Assembly (NCBI RefSeq): GCF_900111615.1
Contig: NZ_FOHU01000004.1
Span: forward strand, 186,001-250,000
DNA: 64,000 bases
Source of the DNA: Natronincola peptidivorans
Lineage (GTDB): Bacteria > Bacillota > Clostridia > Peptostreptococcales > Natronincolaceae
Direction of reading: 5' to 3'
Shown: piece by piece, positions 53,266-62,598 of the stretch
Layout of the letters: each line of letters opens with the position of its first letter
Numbering within the stretch: position 1 is the first letter of the stretch
The notes under the pieces: generated by a model
Told to the model about the DNA's origin: nothing
The model's input: the letters and a program-made list of their open reading frames with translations, nothing else
Database searches by the model: none
Program-made: the position numbers and the translations under genes

Positions 53266-56200
53266 TTATGCTGTATTTAAATCTTTCTTTTTGAGTATTT
53301 CTCTATAAGCTGGAGAGCTTATCTTGTAAATCATTTTTACATATTCATTCCAACGGTCTAATATCTTTTTAGCTTTTTTGCTATTGGTATAACCATAATG
53401 CTTTTTAATTAAATCCTTTAAAATACTTATATCCTCATTATCAGCTAATGCTTGTATATCTACTCTCTCTTGATTAACCTTATTTATTAAATCATTTTTT
53501 TCACCTAAGACATAAGCAATACCGCCACTCATTCCAGCAGCAAAGTTCTTACCAGTTTTTCCTAAAATCACTACAATTCCATCGGTCATATACTGGCATC
53601 CATGGTTCCCAATTCCCTCCACAACTGCTGTAGCACCACTGTTTCTTACAGCAAACCTTTCTCCAGCAATACCAGAAATATATGCTTCTCCTGAGGTAGC
53701 TCCATAAAGCAGTGTATTACCAGCTATAACATTTTCACTAGCATCTAGGGTGCTGTCCTTTGGTGGGGTTACAATGATTTTACCACCGGATAATCCTTTT
53801 CCTAGATAATCATTTGCATCCCCTTCAAGATGCAGCGTTAAACCATTTGCTGCAAAGGCTCCAAAGCTTTGGCCTGCTGAGCCTTCGAATTTGAATTGTA
53901 TGGTATCCTCCGTTAATCCCTTTTCCCCATATTGTTTTGCAATCATTCCACTTAGCATAGTGCCCACTGCACGATCAGTATTATATATGGGGAAGGTGCT
54001 TTTTATAGAAACACGCTTTGTTATAGCTTCCTTTGCAGCTACTATTAGATGCTTATCCAACACATTGTCCGTTGGATGATGCTGCTTCATGGTACATCTA
54101 CCCTCAATTCTCGAAGGAAGCTCAGGTCTATAAATAATGGTGCTGAGATCTAAGTCTTTTGCTTTGTGGTTTTGTAGCTCTTTAATCTCAAGCATATCTA
54201 CTCTACCTATCATTTCCTCCATTTTTTTAAAGCCTAGCTCCGCCATAATTTCTCTTACCTCTTGGGCTACAAAGGTAAAATAGTTAATAATATCCTCTGG
54301 TTTTCCTTTAAACTTCTGTCTCAGCCTAGGATCTTGTGTAGCTATGCCTACTGGACATTGATTTAAATGACATTTTCTACACATAATACATCCACTGGCA
54401 ATTAAAGCAGCTGTAGAAAAACCATACTCTTCAGCTCCCAAGAAGGCAGCTACTACCACATCTCTTCCTGTTGTCATCTTTCCATCCACCTGCAGGGTAA
54501 CACGGCTTCTTAGATTGTTTAATAGCAATGTTTGTTGGGTTTCTGCCAGCCCTAGCTCCCAAGGGATGCCTGCATACTTCATGGAGCTGATAGGTGCTGC
54601 ACCTGTTCCACCATCGCCGCCACTAATAAGGACAGTATCGGCATAGCCTTTTACTACTCCAGCGGCAATGGTCCCTATCCCAGCCTCTGCTACAAGCTTC
54701 ACGCTAATGGCAGCATCTTCATTAGCATTCTTCAGATCGAAAATAAGCTGTGCTAAATCCTCTATGGAATAGATATCGTGATGAGGCGGAGGAGAAATCA
54801 GGTCAATTCCTGGTAAGGAATGACGTACAGTAGCAATTTCTTCTGTTACCTTATTTCCTGGTAAGTGCCCTCCTTCTCCTGGCTTTGCACCTTGCCCCAT
54901 CTTGATTTGAATTTCTTCACAGTTGACAAGATAATCTGTTGTAACCCCAAACCTTCCTGAAGCTATTTGTTTTACTGCACTTTTTCGGACATTGCCATTG
55001 ATATCAGAGTAATATCTTCTAGCATCCTCGCCGCCTTCTCCACTATTACTTTTCCCTCCCAATCTGTTCATAGCTATTGCCATTGTTTCATGAGATTCTC
55101 TGCTAATAGATCCAAAGGAAATAGCGCCAGTAGTAAATCTTTTTAAGATTTCTTCAAGGGGCTCAACCTCATTAATACTAATAGCTGCTCTATTTTTAAA
55201 TTTTAATAGACTTCGAATATTTGTAAACCGTTCTCCATCTCCGTTTATATCTTCAACAAAAGCTCTATAGGCACTTTCATTTTTTGTTCTACATGCTCTT
55301 TGAAGGGTTTCCATTCTTTTAGGAGTAATAATATGCTGTTCTCCTCCCTCTCTCCAAAAGAACTCTCCCCCTGGATCTAATTTCTCTTTAATAGTTTGAA
55401 ACCCATTATTACCACAGGTATGACGCATTACCACTTCTTTTGCTATAATATCCAATCCTATACCTGATAATCTACAGGGGGTACCTGTAAAATATTCTTC
55501 AATTATTTTTCCCTGTATTCCCAAAACTTCAAAAATTTGTGCACCATGGTAGCTTTGCAGGGTGGAAATCCCCATCTTCGAAATTATTTTTAATAACCCA
55601 TGTTTAATAGCATCACAATAATTGTTATAGGCTTCCTCTACCTCTATGTCTTGAAGGTTTTTTCCTTCCTTTACCATATGCCAAATAGACTCAAAGGCCA
55701 TGTAAGGATTAATAGCTTTTGCACCATATCCTACTAATAAAGCCATATGCATGACATCTCTTGCATCTCCACATTCCATAATAATATCTACTTGCGTTCT
55801 CATTTTCTCCCTAATCAAGTAATGATGCAATGCGCCCAAGGCCAATAGACTTGGAATAGGTGCATTGTACCAGTCAATGTTTCTATCACTTAAAATTAAA
55901 ATGTTATATCCTTGTTTGATGTTTTCTACTGCCCGTTTGCAAAGATAATCCAAAGCTTCCTTAAGACCATTTTCCCCTTTATCAATTTCAAAGGTGATAG
56001 GTAAGGTAACTGCTTTAAAATCTTCATTATGCATATGTCTAAGCTTTTCTAAATCACGATTTTTTAAGACAGGCTGCTCTAGTTGGATAAAAGGCTTTTT
56101 CCTTTTTATTTCTACCTCATCCAATAATTGTCCATATCTGCCAATAAACTGAATCAAGGACATGACTGATTTTTCTCTAATAGGATCAATAGGTGGATTG

Positions 56201-57783
56201 GTAACCTGGGCAAATTTTTGTTTAAAATAATTAAATAATAATTGCGGACGATCAGATAATACAGCGATTGGTATATCTGCTCCCATAGCACTTATTGGTT
56301 CTTCTTTTTCCTTTACCATATTGGCAAGGATGTGATTCAGTTCCTCCTGTGTATAGCCAAAGACCCTTTGATTTCTAATCAATATGTCTTTATTCATTCT
56401 TCTAAGCTCTCCATAATCCTCAAAATCATCTAGGCTCATTTTATTTTCAGAAATCCAAGCAGCATAATCCTCCTTTGCCACAATGGGTCTTTTAATCTCT
56501 TCATCAGTAGAAATTTTTCCTTCTTTAATATCCAACATAATCATTTCACTAGGCTTTAAGCTGCCCTTTTTTAATATGTTATCCGGCCTCACCTCTATAA
56601 CTCCAGTTTCTGACGCCATGATAAATAAATCGTCCTTTGTTATTAGATAGCGAGCTGGACGTAATCCATTTCTATCTAAGGTTGCTCCAATTTTTTTGCC
56701 ATCAGTAAATATAATAGTTGCTGGCCCGTCCCATGACTCCATCATTCTAGCGTGATACTGATAAAACCCTCTTTTTTGAGGGTCCATGCCCATGTCTGCC
56801 TGCCACGCCTCTGGTATCAATAGCATCATGACATGCTCTAAAGGGTGACCATTTGCTACAAATAACTCAAATATATTATCTAAGCTGGAGGAATCACTTC
56901 CTCCCTCTTCAATTACCGGTAAGATTTTTTTAAAGTTATCCCCAAAAACCTTTGACTCCATTACCCCTTCCCTTGCCTTCATCCAGTTGACATTACCTCT
57001 TATGGTATTTATTTCACCATTATGGGCAATATAGCGGAAGGGATGTGCAAGCTTCCAGGAGGGAAATGTATTGGTGCTATATCTTTCATGAACAATAGCA
57101 AGAGCAGTTTTAAAGGATTTCTCCTTTAAGTCCACATAAAAATCTGATAGCTTATATCCTAATATTTGTCCCTTATAGACAAGGGTTTCTGTTGACAAAC
57201 TACATATATAAAATGCATCCGTATACGGCCTATTCATATCATGGATTGCATTCTGTATACACTTTCGAATAATAAGCAACTTTTTTTCAAAGACATCCAT
57301 CGACTGATTGTCTCTAGCAATAAAAACTTGACATACAACAGGTCTAGTTGCTCTAGCAGAATTTCCACATTCCTTTTCATCTACTGGTACTTCTCTCCAT
57401 CCGATTAATCTTTGTTTTTCCTGCCTTACTATTCTTTCAAATACGCCTTCACAAAACAATCGGGCATTTGGTTCCCTTGGTAAAAACAGCATACCTACAG
57501 CATATTCCCCAGGCTCTGGTAGAACTATCTCCATTTTCTCTGTTTCCTTCTTTAAAAAATCATGAGGAATTTGTACAAGTATTCCGGCTCCATCTCCAGT
57601 GCTAGCGTCTGCTCCCACAGCACCACGATGCTTTAGCTTCCTCAAAATCTCCAAGCCCTGCTGAAGAATGTAATGAGATTTCTGTCCTTTGACATTGGCT
57701 ATAAATCCCACACCACAATTTTCTTTTTCCATACTGGGGTCATAAAGCCCCTGCCTTTGAGGAAATCCATGCTGGTCCGACAT
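53266..57783 (-). CDS. gltB: Glutamate synthase large subunit
   Basis: This 1505-residue protein is full length. A 22-residue propeptide precedes Cys23 (ENCGVGFIA), the N-terminal nucleophile of the glutaminase domain (about 23-430). The central domain, FMN-binding synthase domain (about 820-1190) and GXGXG beta-helix (about 1265-1450) follow. The iron-sulfur cysteines are in CIMCRKCHLNQCPVG. It makes glutamate from glutamine and 2-oxoglutarate, using electrons from NADPH through a small subunit or from ferredoxin. No gltD lies beside it, so the small subunit is encoded elsewhere or another donor is used. A cre-like site lies upstream. Confidence 0.95.
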   Translation of the reverse strand: MSDQHGFPQRQGLYDPSMEKENCGVGFIANVKGQKSHYILQQGLEILRKLKHRGAVGADASTGDGAGILVQIPHDFLKKETEKMEIVLPEPGEYAVGMLFLPREPNARLFCEGVFERIVRQEKQRLIGWREVPVDEKECGNSARATRPVVCQVFIARDNQSMDVFEKKLLIIRKCIQNAIHDMNRPYTDAFYICSLSTETLVYKGQILGYKLSDFYVDLKEKSFKTALAIVHERYSTNTFPSWKLAHPFRYIAHNGEINTIRGNVNWMKAREGVMESKVFGDNFKKILPVIEEGGSDSSSLDNIFELFVANGHPLEHVMMLLIPEAWQADMGMDPQKRGFYQYHARMMESWDGPATIIFTDGKKIGATLDRNGLRPARYLITKDDLFIMASETGVIEVRPDNILKKGSLKPSEMIMLDIKEGKISTDEEIKRPIVAKEDYAAWISENKMSLDDFEDYGELRRMNKDILIRNQRVFGYTQEELNHILANMVKEKEEPISAMGADIPIAVLSDRPQLLFNYFKQKFAQVTNPPIDPIREKSVMSLIQFIGRYGQLLDEVEIKRKKPFIQLEQPVLKNRDLEKLRHMHNEDFKAVTLPITFEIDKGENGLKEALDYLCKRAVENIKQGYNILILSDRNIDWYNAPIPSLLALGALHHYLIREKMRTQVDIIMECGDARDVMHMALLVGYGAKAINPYMAFESIWHMVKEGKNLQDIEVEEAYNNYCDAIKHGLLKIISKMGISTLQSYHGAQIFEVLGIQGKIIEEYFTGTPCRLSGIGLDIIAKEVVMRHTCGNNGFQTIKEKLDPGGEFFWREGGEQHIITPKRMETLQRACRTKNESAYRAFVEDINGDGERFTNIRSLLKFKNRAAISINEVEPLEEILKRFTTGAISFGSISRESHETMAIAMNRLGGKSNSGEGGEDARRYYSDINGNVRKSAVKQIASGRFGVTTDYLVNCEEIQIKMGQGAKPGEGGHLPGNKVTEEIATVRHSLPGIDLISPPPHHDIYSIEDLAQLIFDLKNANEDAAISVKLVAEAGIGTIAAGVVKGYADTVLISGGDGGTGAAPISSMKYAGIPWELGLAETQQTLLLNNLRSRVTLQVDGKMTTGRDVVVAAFLGAEEYGFSTAALIASGCIMCRKCHLNQCPVGIATQDPRLRQKFKGKPEDIINYFTFVAQEVREIMAELGFKKMEEMIGRVDMLEIKELQNHKAKDLDLSTIIYRPELPSRIEGRCTMKQHHPTDNVLDKHLIVAAKEAITKRVSIKSTFPIYNTDRAVGTMLSGMIAKQYGEKGLTEDTIQFKFEGSAGQSFGAFAANGLTLHLEGDANDYLGKGLSGGKIIVTPPKDSTLDASENVIAGNTLLYGATSGEAYISGIAGERFAVRNSGATAVVEGIGNHGCQYMTDGIVVILGKTGKNFAAGMSGGIAYVLGEKNDLINKVNQERVDIQALADNEDISILKDLIKKHYGYTNSKKAKKILDRWNEYVKMIYKISSPAYREILKKKDLNTA

Positions 57784-57965
57784 CTAACAATCACTCCCTT
57801 TTTTTCTTTCACAATAATAAATGAAATTAAAGTTTTAAATTTTTCTTTTTTTTGAATCTTTTAAATTTTTCTCTTTTATGTTTTAACTGATATTTTATCA
57901 CGTCTTTATGTAGTAATCAATAGTTATTTGAATTGTATATAAATTTTTTTAATTGAATGATTTAT

Positions 57966-57980
57966 TGTTAACGTTTTCAT
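57966..57980 (-). promoter_or_regulatory. Catabolite response element (cre) match upstream of gltB
   Basis: ATGAAAACGTTAACA on the minus strand matches all fixed positions of the consensus WTGNAANCGNWNNCW. It lies about 185 bp upstream of gltB. The 291-bp gap (57784-58074) also holds the RsgI terminator and otherwise only AT-rich DNA; no T-box or ANTAR element was seen. Confidence 0.5.
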
Positions 57981-58033
57981 AAAACATGTACTATAGATTT
58001 ATTCCTTCAATATCTAAGTTTTATTGACTAAAG

Positions 58034-58061
58034 AAAAAAAGTGCATTATTTGCACTTTTTT
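58034..58061 (-). terminator. Terminator after rsgI
   Basis: AAAAAAGTGCA pairs with TGCACTTTTTT across a short loop directly after the rsgI stop. Confidence 0.85.
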
Positions 58062-58074
58062 GTCCTTTTTTCTC

Positions 58075-59154
58075 TTATCTATTATTGTCTTTCTTTTTAC
58101 CAGGATGTTGTTCAAATACTGGATGGTTTTTTTCTGCTTCCTCTGTATCTTTTTTATTTTCCTTCTCACTGGGATGCTGTTCAAATACTGGGTGTTTCTT
58201 TTCTACTTCGCCTACATCTTTTTTATCTTCCTTCTCACTGGGATGCTGTTCAAATACTGGATGGCTTTTTTCTACTCCCCCTGTATCCTTTTTATTTTCC
58301 TTTTCTCCAGGATGCTGGTCAAACACTGGATGGTTTTTTTCTACTCCCCCTGTATCCTTTTTATTTTCCTTTTCTCCAGGATGCTGGTCAAACACTGGAT
58401 GAGCTTTCTTTAGTTGTATTAACTCCTTTATCTTCATGTCTTGAATACCTCTTGAGGATATTTCCTCCTCACTATATTCTTTAGTCTCTTTATATATGTT
58501 TAATTTGCCTACAGAAATATTATCCTCTATAGCTTTTTGTAAAGTCTCTTTACTGGCTTGCATTGTGATAACTTGTATTTCTTCCCCTGCTATAGATGCC
58601 TCTGATTCTGCAGTATCCTTTATTTTTTCAATAATTCTCTCTAAGTCTAAAGCCTCAGGAGCATCTTGTCTTAACAGCACCGAAGTTACTAGAATATAGT
58701 TTTCTTCCTCCTCCACCATATATCCCTTTTCTTTAGCCTCCCTTAGCACTATTTTAAAGGCTTCCTTCAAAGACTTCTTCTTTAAAGCTTGTAGAGGGAA
58801 GGTTTTTGCTTCTTCATTAAGAGGATGAGCCTTTAATACCTGATTTTTATGATTAATTTCCAGTTGCAGGCTAGGATTAATATCAATGGTGATTAAAGCC
58901 ATCGATTGATTTATTGTGCTCCAATATTGAAACCCATAGGCAGAGGTTAAGATAAGCAAGAGAATAGCAGCTGCTGCTAGGTAAAAAGTAGAAAGGAAGC
59001 TTTTCTTATCATTAATGATTTCTTTTTTGTGAAACTCAATCTCCATTCCCTCCTGAGCGTATTGCCTTTTTTCTATTTCATGAAAGCTGCACTCAGTCGT
59101 CATCACCATCATACTGTTATTTCTTATCTCCATGATGCATCCTTTATATTTCAC
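58075..59154 (-). CDS. rsgI: RsgI-like anti-sigma factor with C-terminal 23-residue repeats
   Basis: GTG 59154 with a GAGGGGGGAGAAGG ribosome site gives 359 residues and starts 11 bases inside the sigI gene. The N-terminal RsgI_N-type domain (VKYKGCIMEIRNNSMMVMT) binds SigI. A membrane helix (FYLAAAAILLLILTSAYGF) follows, then an alpha/beta extracytoplasmic domain with VDINPSLQLEIN. The tail is five copies of a 23-residue unit with consensus HPVF(D/E)QHP and EKENKKD. The first two are identical. RsgI proteins sense carbohydrate or wall signals via their C-termini; the tail here is low complexity and charged, so its ligand is unclear. Confidence 0.85.
   Translation of the reverse strand: MKYKGCIMEIRNNSMMVMTTECSFHEIEKRQYAQEGMEIEFHKKEIINDKKSFLSTFYLAAAAILLLILTSAYGFQYWSTINQSMALITIDINPSLQLEINHKNQVLKAHPLNEEAKTFPLQALKKKSLKEAFKIVLREAKEKGYMVEEEENYILVTSVLLRQDAPEALDLERIIEKIKDTAESEASIAGEEIQVITMQASKETLQKAIEDNISVGKLNIYKETKEYSEEEISSRGIQDMKIKELIQLKKAHPVFDQHPGEKENKKDTGGVEKNHPVFDQHPGEKENKKDTGGVEKSHPVFEQHPSEKEDKKDVGEVEKKHPVFEQHPSEKENKKDTEEAEKNHPVFEQHPGKKKDNNR
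58095..58405 (-). repeat. Tandem 69-bp coding repeats in rsgI
   Basis: Four to five 69-bp units encode the tail repeats of RsgI. Two adjacent units are identical at the DNA level, which suggests recent duplication or contraction. Because all frames are open here, several spurious Cys-rich plus-strand frames appear and should be ignored. Confidence 0.85.
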
Positions 59155-59875
59155 CCTTCTCCCCCCTCTCTGCATGAATGATATAACGTTTTAATGTATC
59201 TAAATCACTATCTAGTATCAATATTACTGCAATAATAAATTTTCTATTTCCTTGAATAACTTTTTTGGTTGTATGTAAATCCTCCACCAATTCCTTTATA
59301 GGTAAGTGCTTTCTTTGAATAAATTTTTCTCTAAGATTTTCTTGTTGGTATACATATTTCCCTATTTTGATTGAGGTGTTTCGAGTATTTTTATGTTTAG
59401 GGGCATCTTTGACTAAGTCATCTAGGGAGACCCCAAAGGATTTCATTTTTTCTACTAATGCTGCCATATCCATTTTTAATTCCATTTGGTTTTCAAAGCT
59501 GTCTATAGCCAACCCAGTAGTTTCATAACCATCATCTCCTTCAACAGGAAGCTGAACTGTCGAGGCTTTCTTTGATTCTCTTCTAAATTCATCAATCACT
59601 CTATTTCTAATCACTACTGCTGCAAAGGTTAAAAATTTACCTTTGGTTTCATCATACTTATCTATAGACTCATTAAATGCCATAAGGCCAATACTAAAAA
59701 CATCATCATTTTCTATCTCTATATACCTACCTAGCTGATTACTAATGATCTTTGTGATAAAAGGAATGTATTCTTGTATTAGTTTTTCTCTTTCTTGTAA
59801 TTCTCCCTGTTGAATGCCTATTACTCTATCTTCAACCTTTCTTTTCTTTTTGAAAAGATTGAGAAGTTTTGTCAC
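59144..59875 (-). CDS. sigI: RNA polymerase sigma factor SigI
   Basis: This 243-residue sigma factor has the SigI region 2 (IENDDVFSIGLMAFNESIDKYDETKGKFLTFAAVVIRNRVIDEFRRE) and a SigI-type C-terminal region with HKNTRNTSIKIGKYVYQQ. SigI sigma factors control heat and wall stress genes, or carbohydrate-active enzymes in cellulolytic clostridia. Its partner RsgI overlaps it by 11 bases. No upstream gene is close, so the pair forms a unit. Confidence 0.92.
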   Translation of the reverse strand: MTKLLNLFKKKRKVEDRVIGIQQGELQEREKLIQEYIPFITKIISNQLGRYIEIENDDVFSIGLMAFNESIDKYDETKGKFLTFAAVVIRNRVIDEFRRESKKASTVQLPVEGDDGYETTGLAIDSFENQMELKMDMAALVEKMKSFGVSLDDLVKDAPKHKNTRNTSIKIGKYVYQQENLREKFIQRKHLPIKELVEDLHTTKKVIQGNRKFIIAVILILDSDLDTLKRYIIHAERGEKGEI

Positions 59876-59930
59876 TACGATCCCTCCTCATCATAATTAT
59901 ACGATATTGGTCGGTTTTTTGGGTTACTTA

Positions 59931-59957
59931 AAAAAGAATATACTTAAGTATATTCCA
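59931..59957 (-). terminator. Terminator after the NUDIX gene
   Basis: A perfect 20-bp palindrome around CTTAAG (59936-59955) is followed on the minus strand by TTCTTTTTT. Confidence 0.65.
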
Positions 59958-59980
59958 TTAATAAAATTAAAGGTAGATGA

Positions 59981-60370
59981 CTATAGTTCTACCTTTATCA
60001 GCTCCTTCACAAACTGTACATCCGCCGCTGCAAATGCGTAATTACCTAGGCTCTTGGATTTTACCCATTTATAGGTGTCGTGATCCTTTAATTGGATGCT
60101 GCCCTTTAGGATTTCTGCATAATATGCTAATAGCTTTATGGTAATATCTTCATAAGCATAAATGTTTTCTCCGAAATATTCATTTACCTTAATATCTATA
60201 TTCATTTCCTCTTTTAATTCTCTTTTCAAACATTTTTCTGGTGTTTCCCCTACTTCTATTTTGCCTCCTGGGAATTCCCATAGACCGCCTCTTTTTTGGC
60301 CTTCTTTCCTCTTGGCAATTAGTATTCTTCCCTCTTGGTCCACAATGATAGCTGCTGCTACTTCTATCAT
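59981..60370 (-). CDS. MutT-type NUDIX hydrolase
   Basis: This 129-residue protein is a MutT-like pyrophosphohydrolase, with the NUDIX box GGKIEVGETPEKCLKRELKEEMNI and MutT-like front (VAAAIIVDQEGRILIAKR). It removes 8-oxo-dGTP or a related oxidised nucleotide from the pool, by family. It is followed by a terminator and starts 33 bp downstream of the racemase gene stop, so they may share a transcript. Confidence 0.92.
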   Translation of the reverse strand: MIEVAAAIIVDQEGRILIAKRKEGQKRGGLWEFPGGKIEVGETPEKCLKRELKEEMNIDIKVNEYFGENIYAYEDITIKLLAYYAEILKGSIQLKDHDTYKWVKSKSLGNYAFAAADVQFVKELIKVEL

Positions 60371-60402
60371 AAGCTACTCCTCTCTGCTATTGAAACTTGT
60401 CT

Positions 60403-61098
60403 CTACTGTTCCTCTAATGCCATTTCCACTGCTGCTTTTGCATGTAGTAGAGTAGAATTAAATAAAAAAGTATCCTCTTTTTCATTAACTAATAATGGCA
60501 GCTCTGTACAGCCTAAAATAATCCCTTCTATACCCTTCATCATTAGATTTTCTATAATCCTTTTTAATCTTCTCCGAGAAATCTCATTAATAATCCCAAC
60601 TGCCAACTCATTGAAGATAATGTGCTGCAGGACCTCCCTATCATATTCAGAAGGAATAATCGTTTCAATGTCAAACTTCTTTTTCAATCTTTCTTTATAA
60701 AAATTTTCCTCCATGGTTGCCTTGGTTCCTAGCAATCCCACCTTTCTAATACCTCTCCTCGAAATTTCTTTGGCTGTTGGATCAATGATATGGAGAAAAG
60801 GTATCTTGCTATTTTTTTCTACATCTTCAGCAATTATATGTATAGTATTGGAAGCTATTACTAATAACTCTGCTCCAGCATTCTCTAGTTTTTTCATTAT
60901 ACCTATGATTCTTTCTGCCACCTTGTCCCACTCTCCACCGCGTTGGAGTTTTTCTATCTCATAAAAATCTACTGAATACATTATAATTTTACAGGAGTGC
61001 AAGCCTCCTAATTTTACTTTTGTTATTTCATTCATTAATCTATAATACTCTAATGAAGATTTCCAGGTGACTCCACCAATAATCCCAATTGTTTTCAT
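60403..61098 (-). CDS. Aspartate/glutamate racemase-family protein (Ser83/Cys197)
   Basis: This 231-residue protein aligns with E. coli YgeA along its length: opening MKTIGIIGGVTWKSSLEYYRLMNE, SVDFYEIEKLQRGGEWDK, the second catalytic motif GCTELPLLV with Cys197, and a first motif ASNTIH. In most racemases of the family the first catalytic residue is Cys, in E. coli YgeA it is Thr83, and here the position is Ser83. This suggests an L-specific racemase or a related isomerase rather than a classical two-cysteine enzyme. It is probably cytosolic, with the MutT-type gene downstream. Confidence 0.85.
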   Translation of the reverse strand: MKTIGIIGGVTWKSSLEYYRLMNEITKVKLGGLHSCKIIMYSVDFYEIEKLQRGGEWDKVAERIIGIMKKLENAGAELLVIASNTIHIIAEDVEKNSKIPFLHIIDPTAKEISRRGIRKVGLLGTKATMEENFYKERLKKKFDIETIIPSEYDREVLQHIIFNELAVGIINEISRRRLKRIIENLMMKGIEGIILGCTELPLLVNEKEDTFLFNSTLLHAKAAVEMALEEQ

Positions 61099-61311
61099 CC
61101 TTCAATTCCCCTTTTTATTAAAATATCCAAAAAATGGTTCAGGCTTTATAGTTCTATTCTATCATATAAGATATTTTAATAGTTAGAAAAATAAAATATA
61201 ATTATAATAGCTCTTCTATTGTATTTTCTTCACTAAATGGCAACTTTAAACCTTAGTATGTTATATTTCTTGGTTTTTGTATAAACATCTATCCTTGCAA
61301 CAGAATAGAAA

Positions 61312-61347
61312 AACACATGATAGCTTGTTGGCAGCCTATCATGTGTT
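61312..61347 (-). terminator. Terminator after the alcohol dehydrogenase gene
   Basis: AACACATGATAG pairs with CTATCATGTGTT around 12 nt and is followed by TTTCT on the minus strand. Confidence 0.8.
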
Positions 61348-61357
61348 CTACAATTCT

Positions 61358-62524
61358 TTATTTATCTCTATATGCTCTAATAAAAACCTCTAAGTAATCT
61401 TCTTTCGTCATAGGACGAGGATTGCTTTCAGTTGAAATGTTTTTTGCAGACATTTCTGCCAGGATATCAAAATCCTTTTCCTCCACTCCTAAACTTTTAA
61501 AGGAAGGTAGTTTTACATCGTTGGCTAATTGTTTCACCATTTCTACTGCCTTTTGGGCTCCTTCCTCCACATTACTATAGCTTGCCCCCATAGCCTTTGC
61601 TACATTGGCATATCTTTCTTGGCAGTATTCCATATTATACTCCATCACATACGGTAAAAGAATGGCATTGCAAGCGCCATGAGGTGCATCATAAACACTT
61701 CCCAAGGACTCTGCCATACAATGGACTGAAGCTACATCTGCATGACTAAAAGCCATCCCTGCCAATAGGCTTCCCATTAGCATTCCCGCTCTAGCTTCTA
61801 TATCCTCTCCTTGAAAAACAGCGGTTTTTAAATATTTGCTTATTAATTCTATAGCATAAAGCGCTACAGCATCACTAATGGGCTCTGCCACCTTTACAGT
61901 ATAGCCTTCGATGGCATGGGTTAAAGCATCTACCCCAGTTGCTGCAGTAACCTGTGGAGGCATACTGATGGTCATCTCAGGGTCCACCAAAGCAATTTTA
62001 GGGGCGATTAAAGGGCTTTTCACTGTCATCTTATAGTTATTTTTTGTGTCTGTAATGACGGAAGAAAAGGTCACCTCACTACCGCTGCCAGCCGTGGTGG
62101 GTATGGCTATCAAAGGTATGGTTGGCTTCGTTACAGCAGTTTTTCCTTCGAAGCTTTTAATTTTGTCTCCATCATGACTAACCAAAACAGCAATGGATTT
62201 AGCGCAATCTATAGGGCTTCCTCCTCCTACTGCTATCAAACCTTCTGCTCCAAAGCATTGAGCAACAGCTGCCCCCTTTTCCACATTATAGTCCTTTGGA
62301 TTCGCTTCCACACCTTGAAAAATTTCATATTTTATAGCATATTGCTTTAGAGAAGCTACTGTTTTTTCAATAAGCCCTGCCTTTACTATTCCTTCATCTG
62401 TAACAATCATAACCTTATTAACCTTTAATTTTTTTAGTTCCTCCCCTAGTTGATGTACAGAGCCTATACCATATTCAATTCTAGTGGGTAATTCAAAGCT
62501 AAAAGCCTGCATTAAGTTGTCCAT
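61358..62524 (-). CDS. Iron-containing alcohol dehydrogenase
   Basis: This 388-residue group III alcohol dehydrogenase has the NAD motif GGGSPIDCAKS, and iron ligands Asp and His in GVDALTHAIEGY, FSHADVASVHCMAES and DAPHGACNAILLPY. It reduces aldehydes or ketones, typically 1,3-propanediol or butanol type, using NAD(P)H. The substrate is not determined by sequence. It is followed by its own terminator and preceded by the permease genes on the same strand (gap 74 bp). Confidence 0.93.
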   Translation of the reverse strand: MDNLMQAFSFELPTRIEYGIGSVHQLGEELKKLKVNKVMIVTDEGIVKAGLIEKTVASLKQYAIKYEIFQGVEANPKDYNVEKGAAVAQCFGAEGLIAVGGGSPIDCAKSIAVLVSHDGDKIKSFEGKTAVTKPTIPLIAIPTTAGSGSEVTFSSVITDTKNNYKMTVKSPLIAPKIALVDPEMTISMPPQVTAATGVDALTHAIEGYTVKVAEPISDAVALYAIELISKYLKTAVFQGEDIEARAGMLMGSLLAGMAFSHADVASVHCMAESLGSVYDAPHGACNAILLPYVMEYNMEYCQERYANVAKAMGASYSNVEEGAQKAVEMVKQLANDVKLPSFKSLGVEEKDFDILAEMSAKNISTESNPRPMTKEDYLEVFIRAYRDK

Positions 62525-62598
62525 TTTTTTCCTCCTTTAAATAAGCATTTCTATATATTAAGTATTCAGCAAATCTTCTTTTTTTCCTTCCATTTACT

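Noticed and set aside
58085-58484. Cys- and Phe-rich plus-strand frames and regular spacing like a CRISPR array over the rsgI repeats
   Set aside because: They are shadows of 69-bp coding repeats in rsgI. Units are adjacent with no unique spacers and keep the RsgI frame.
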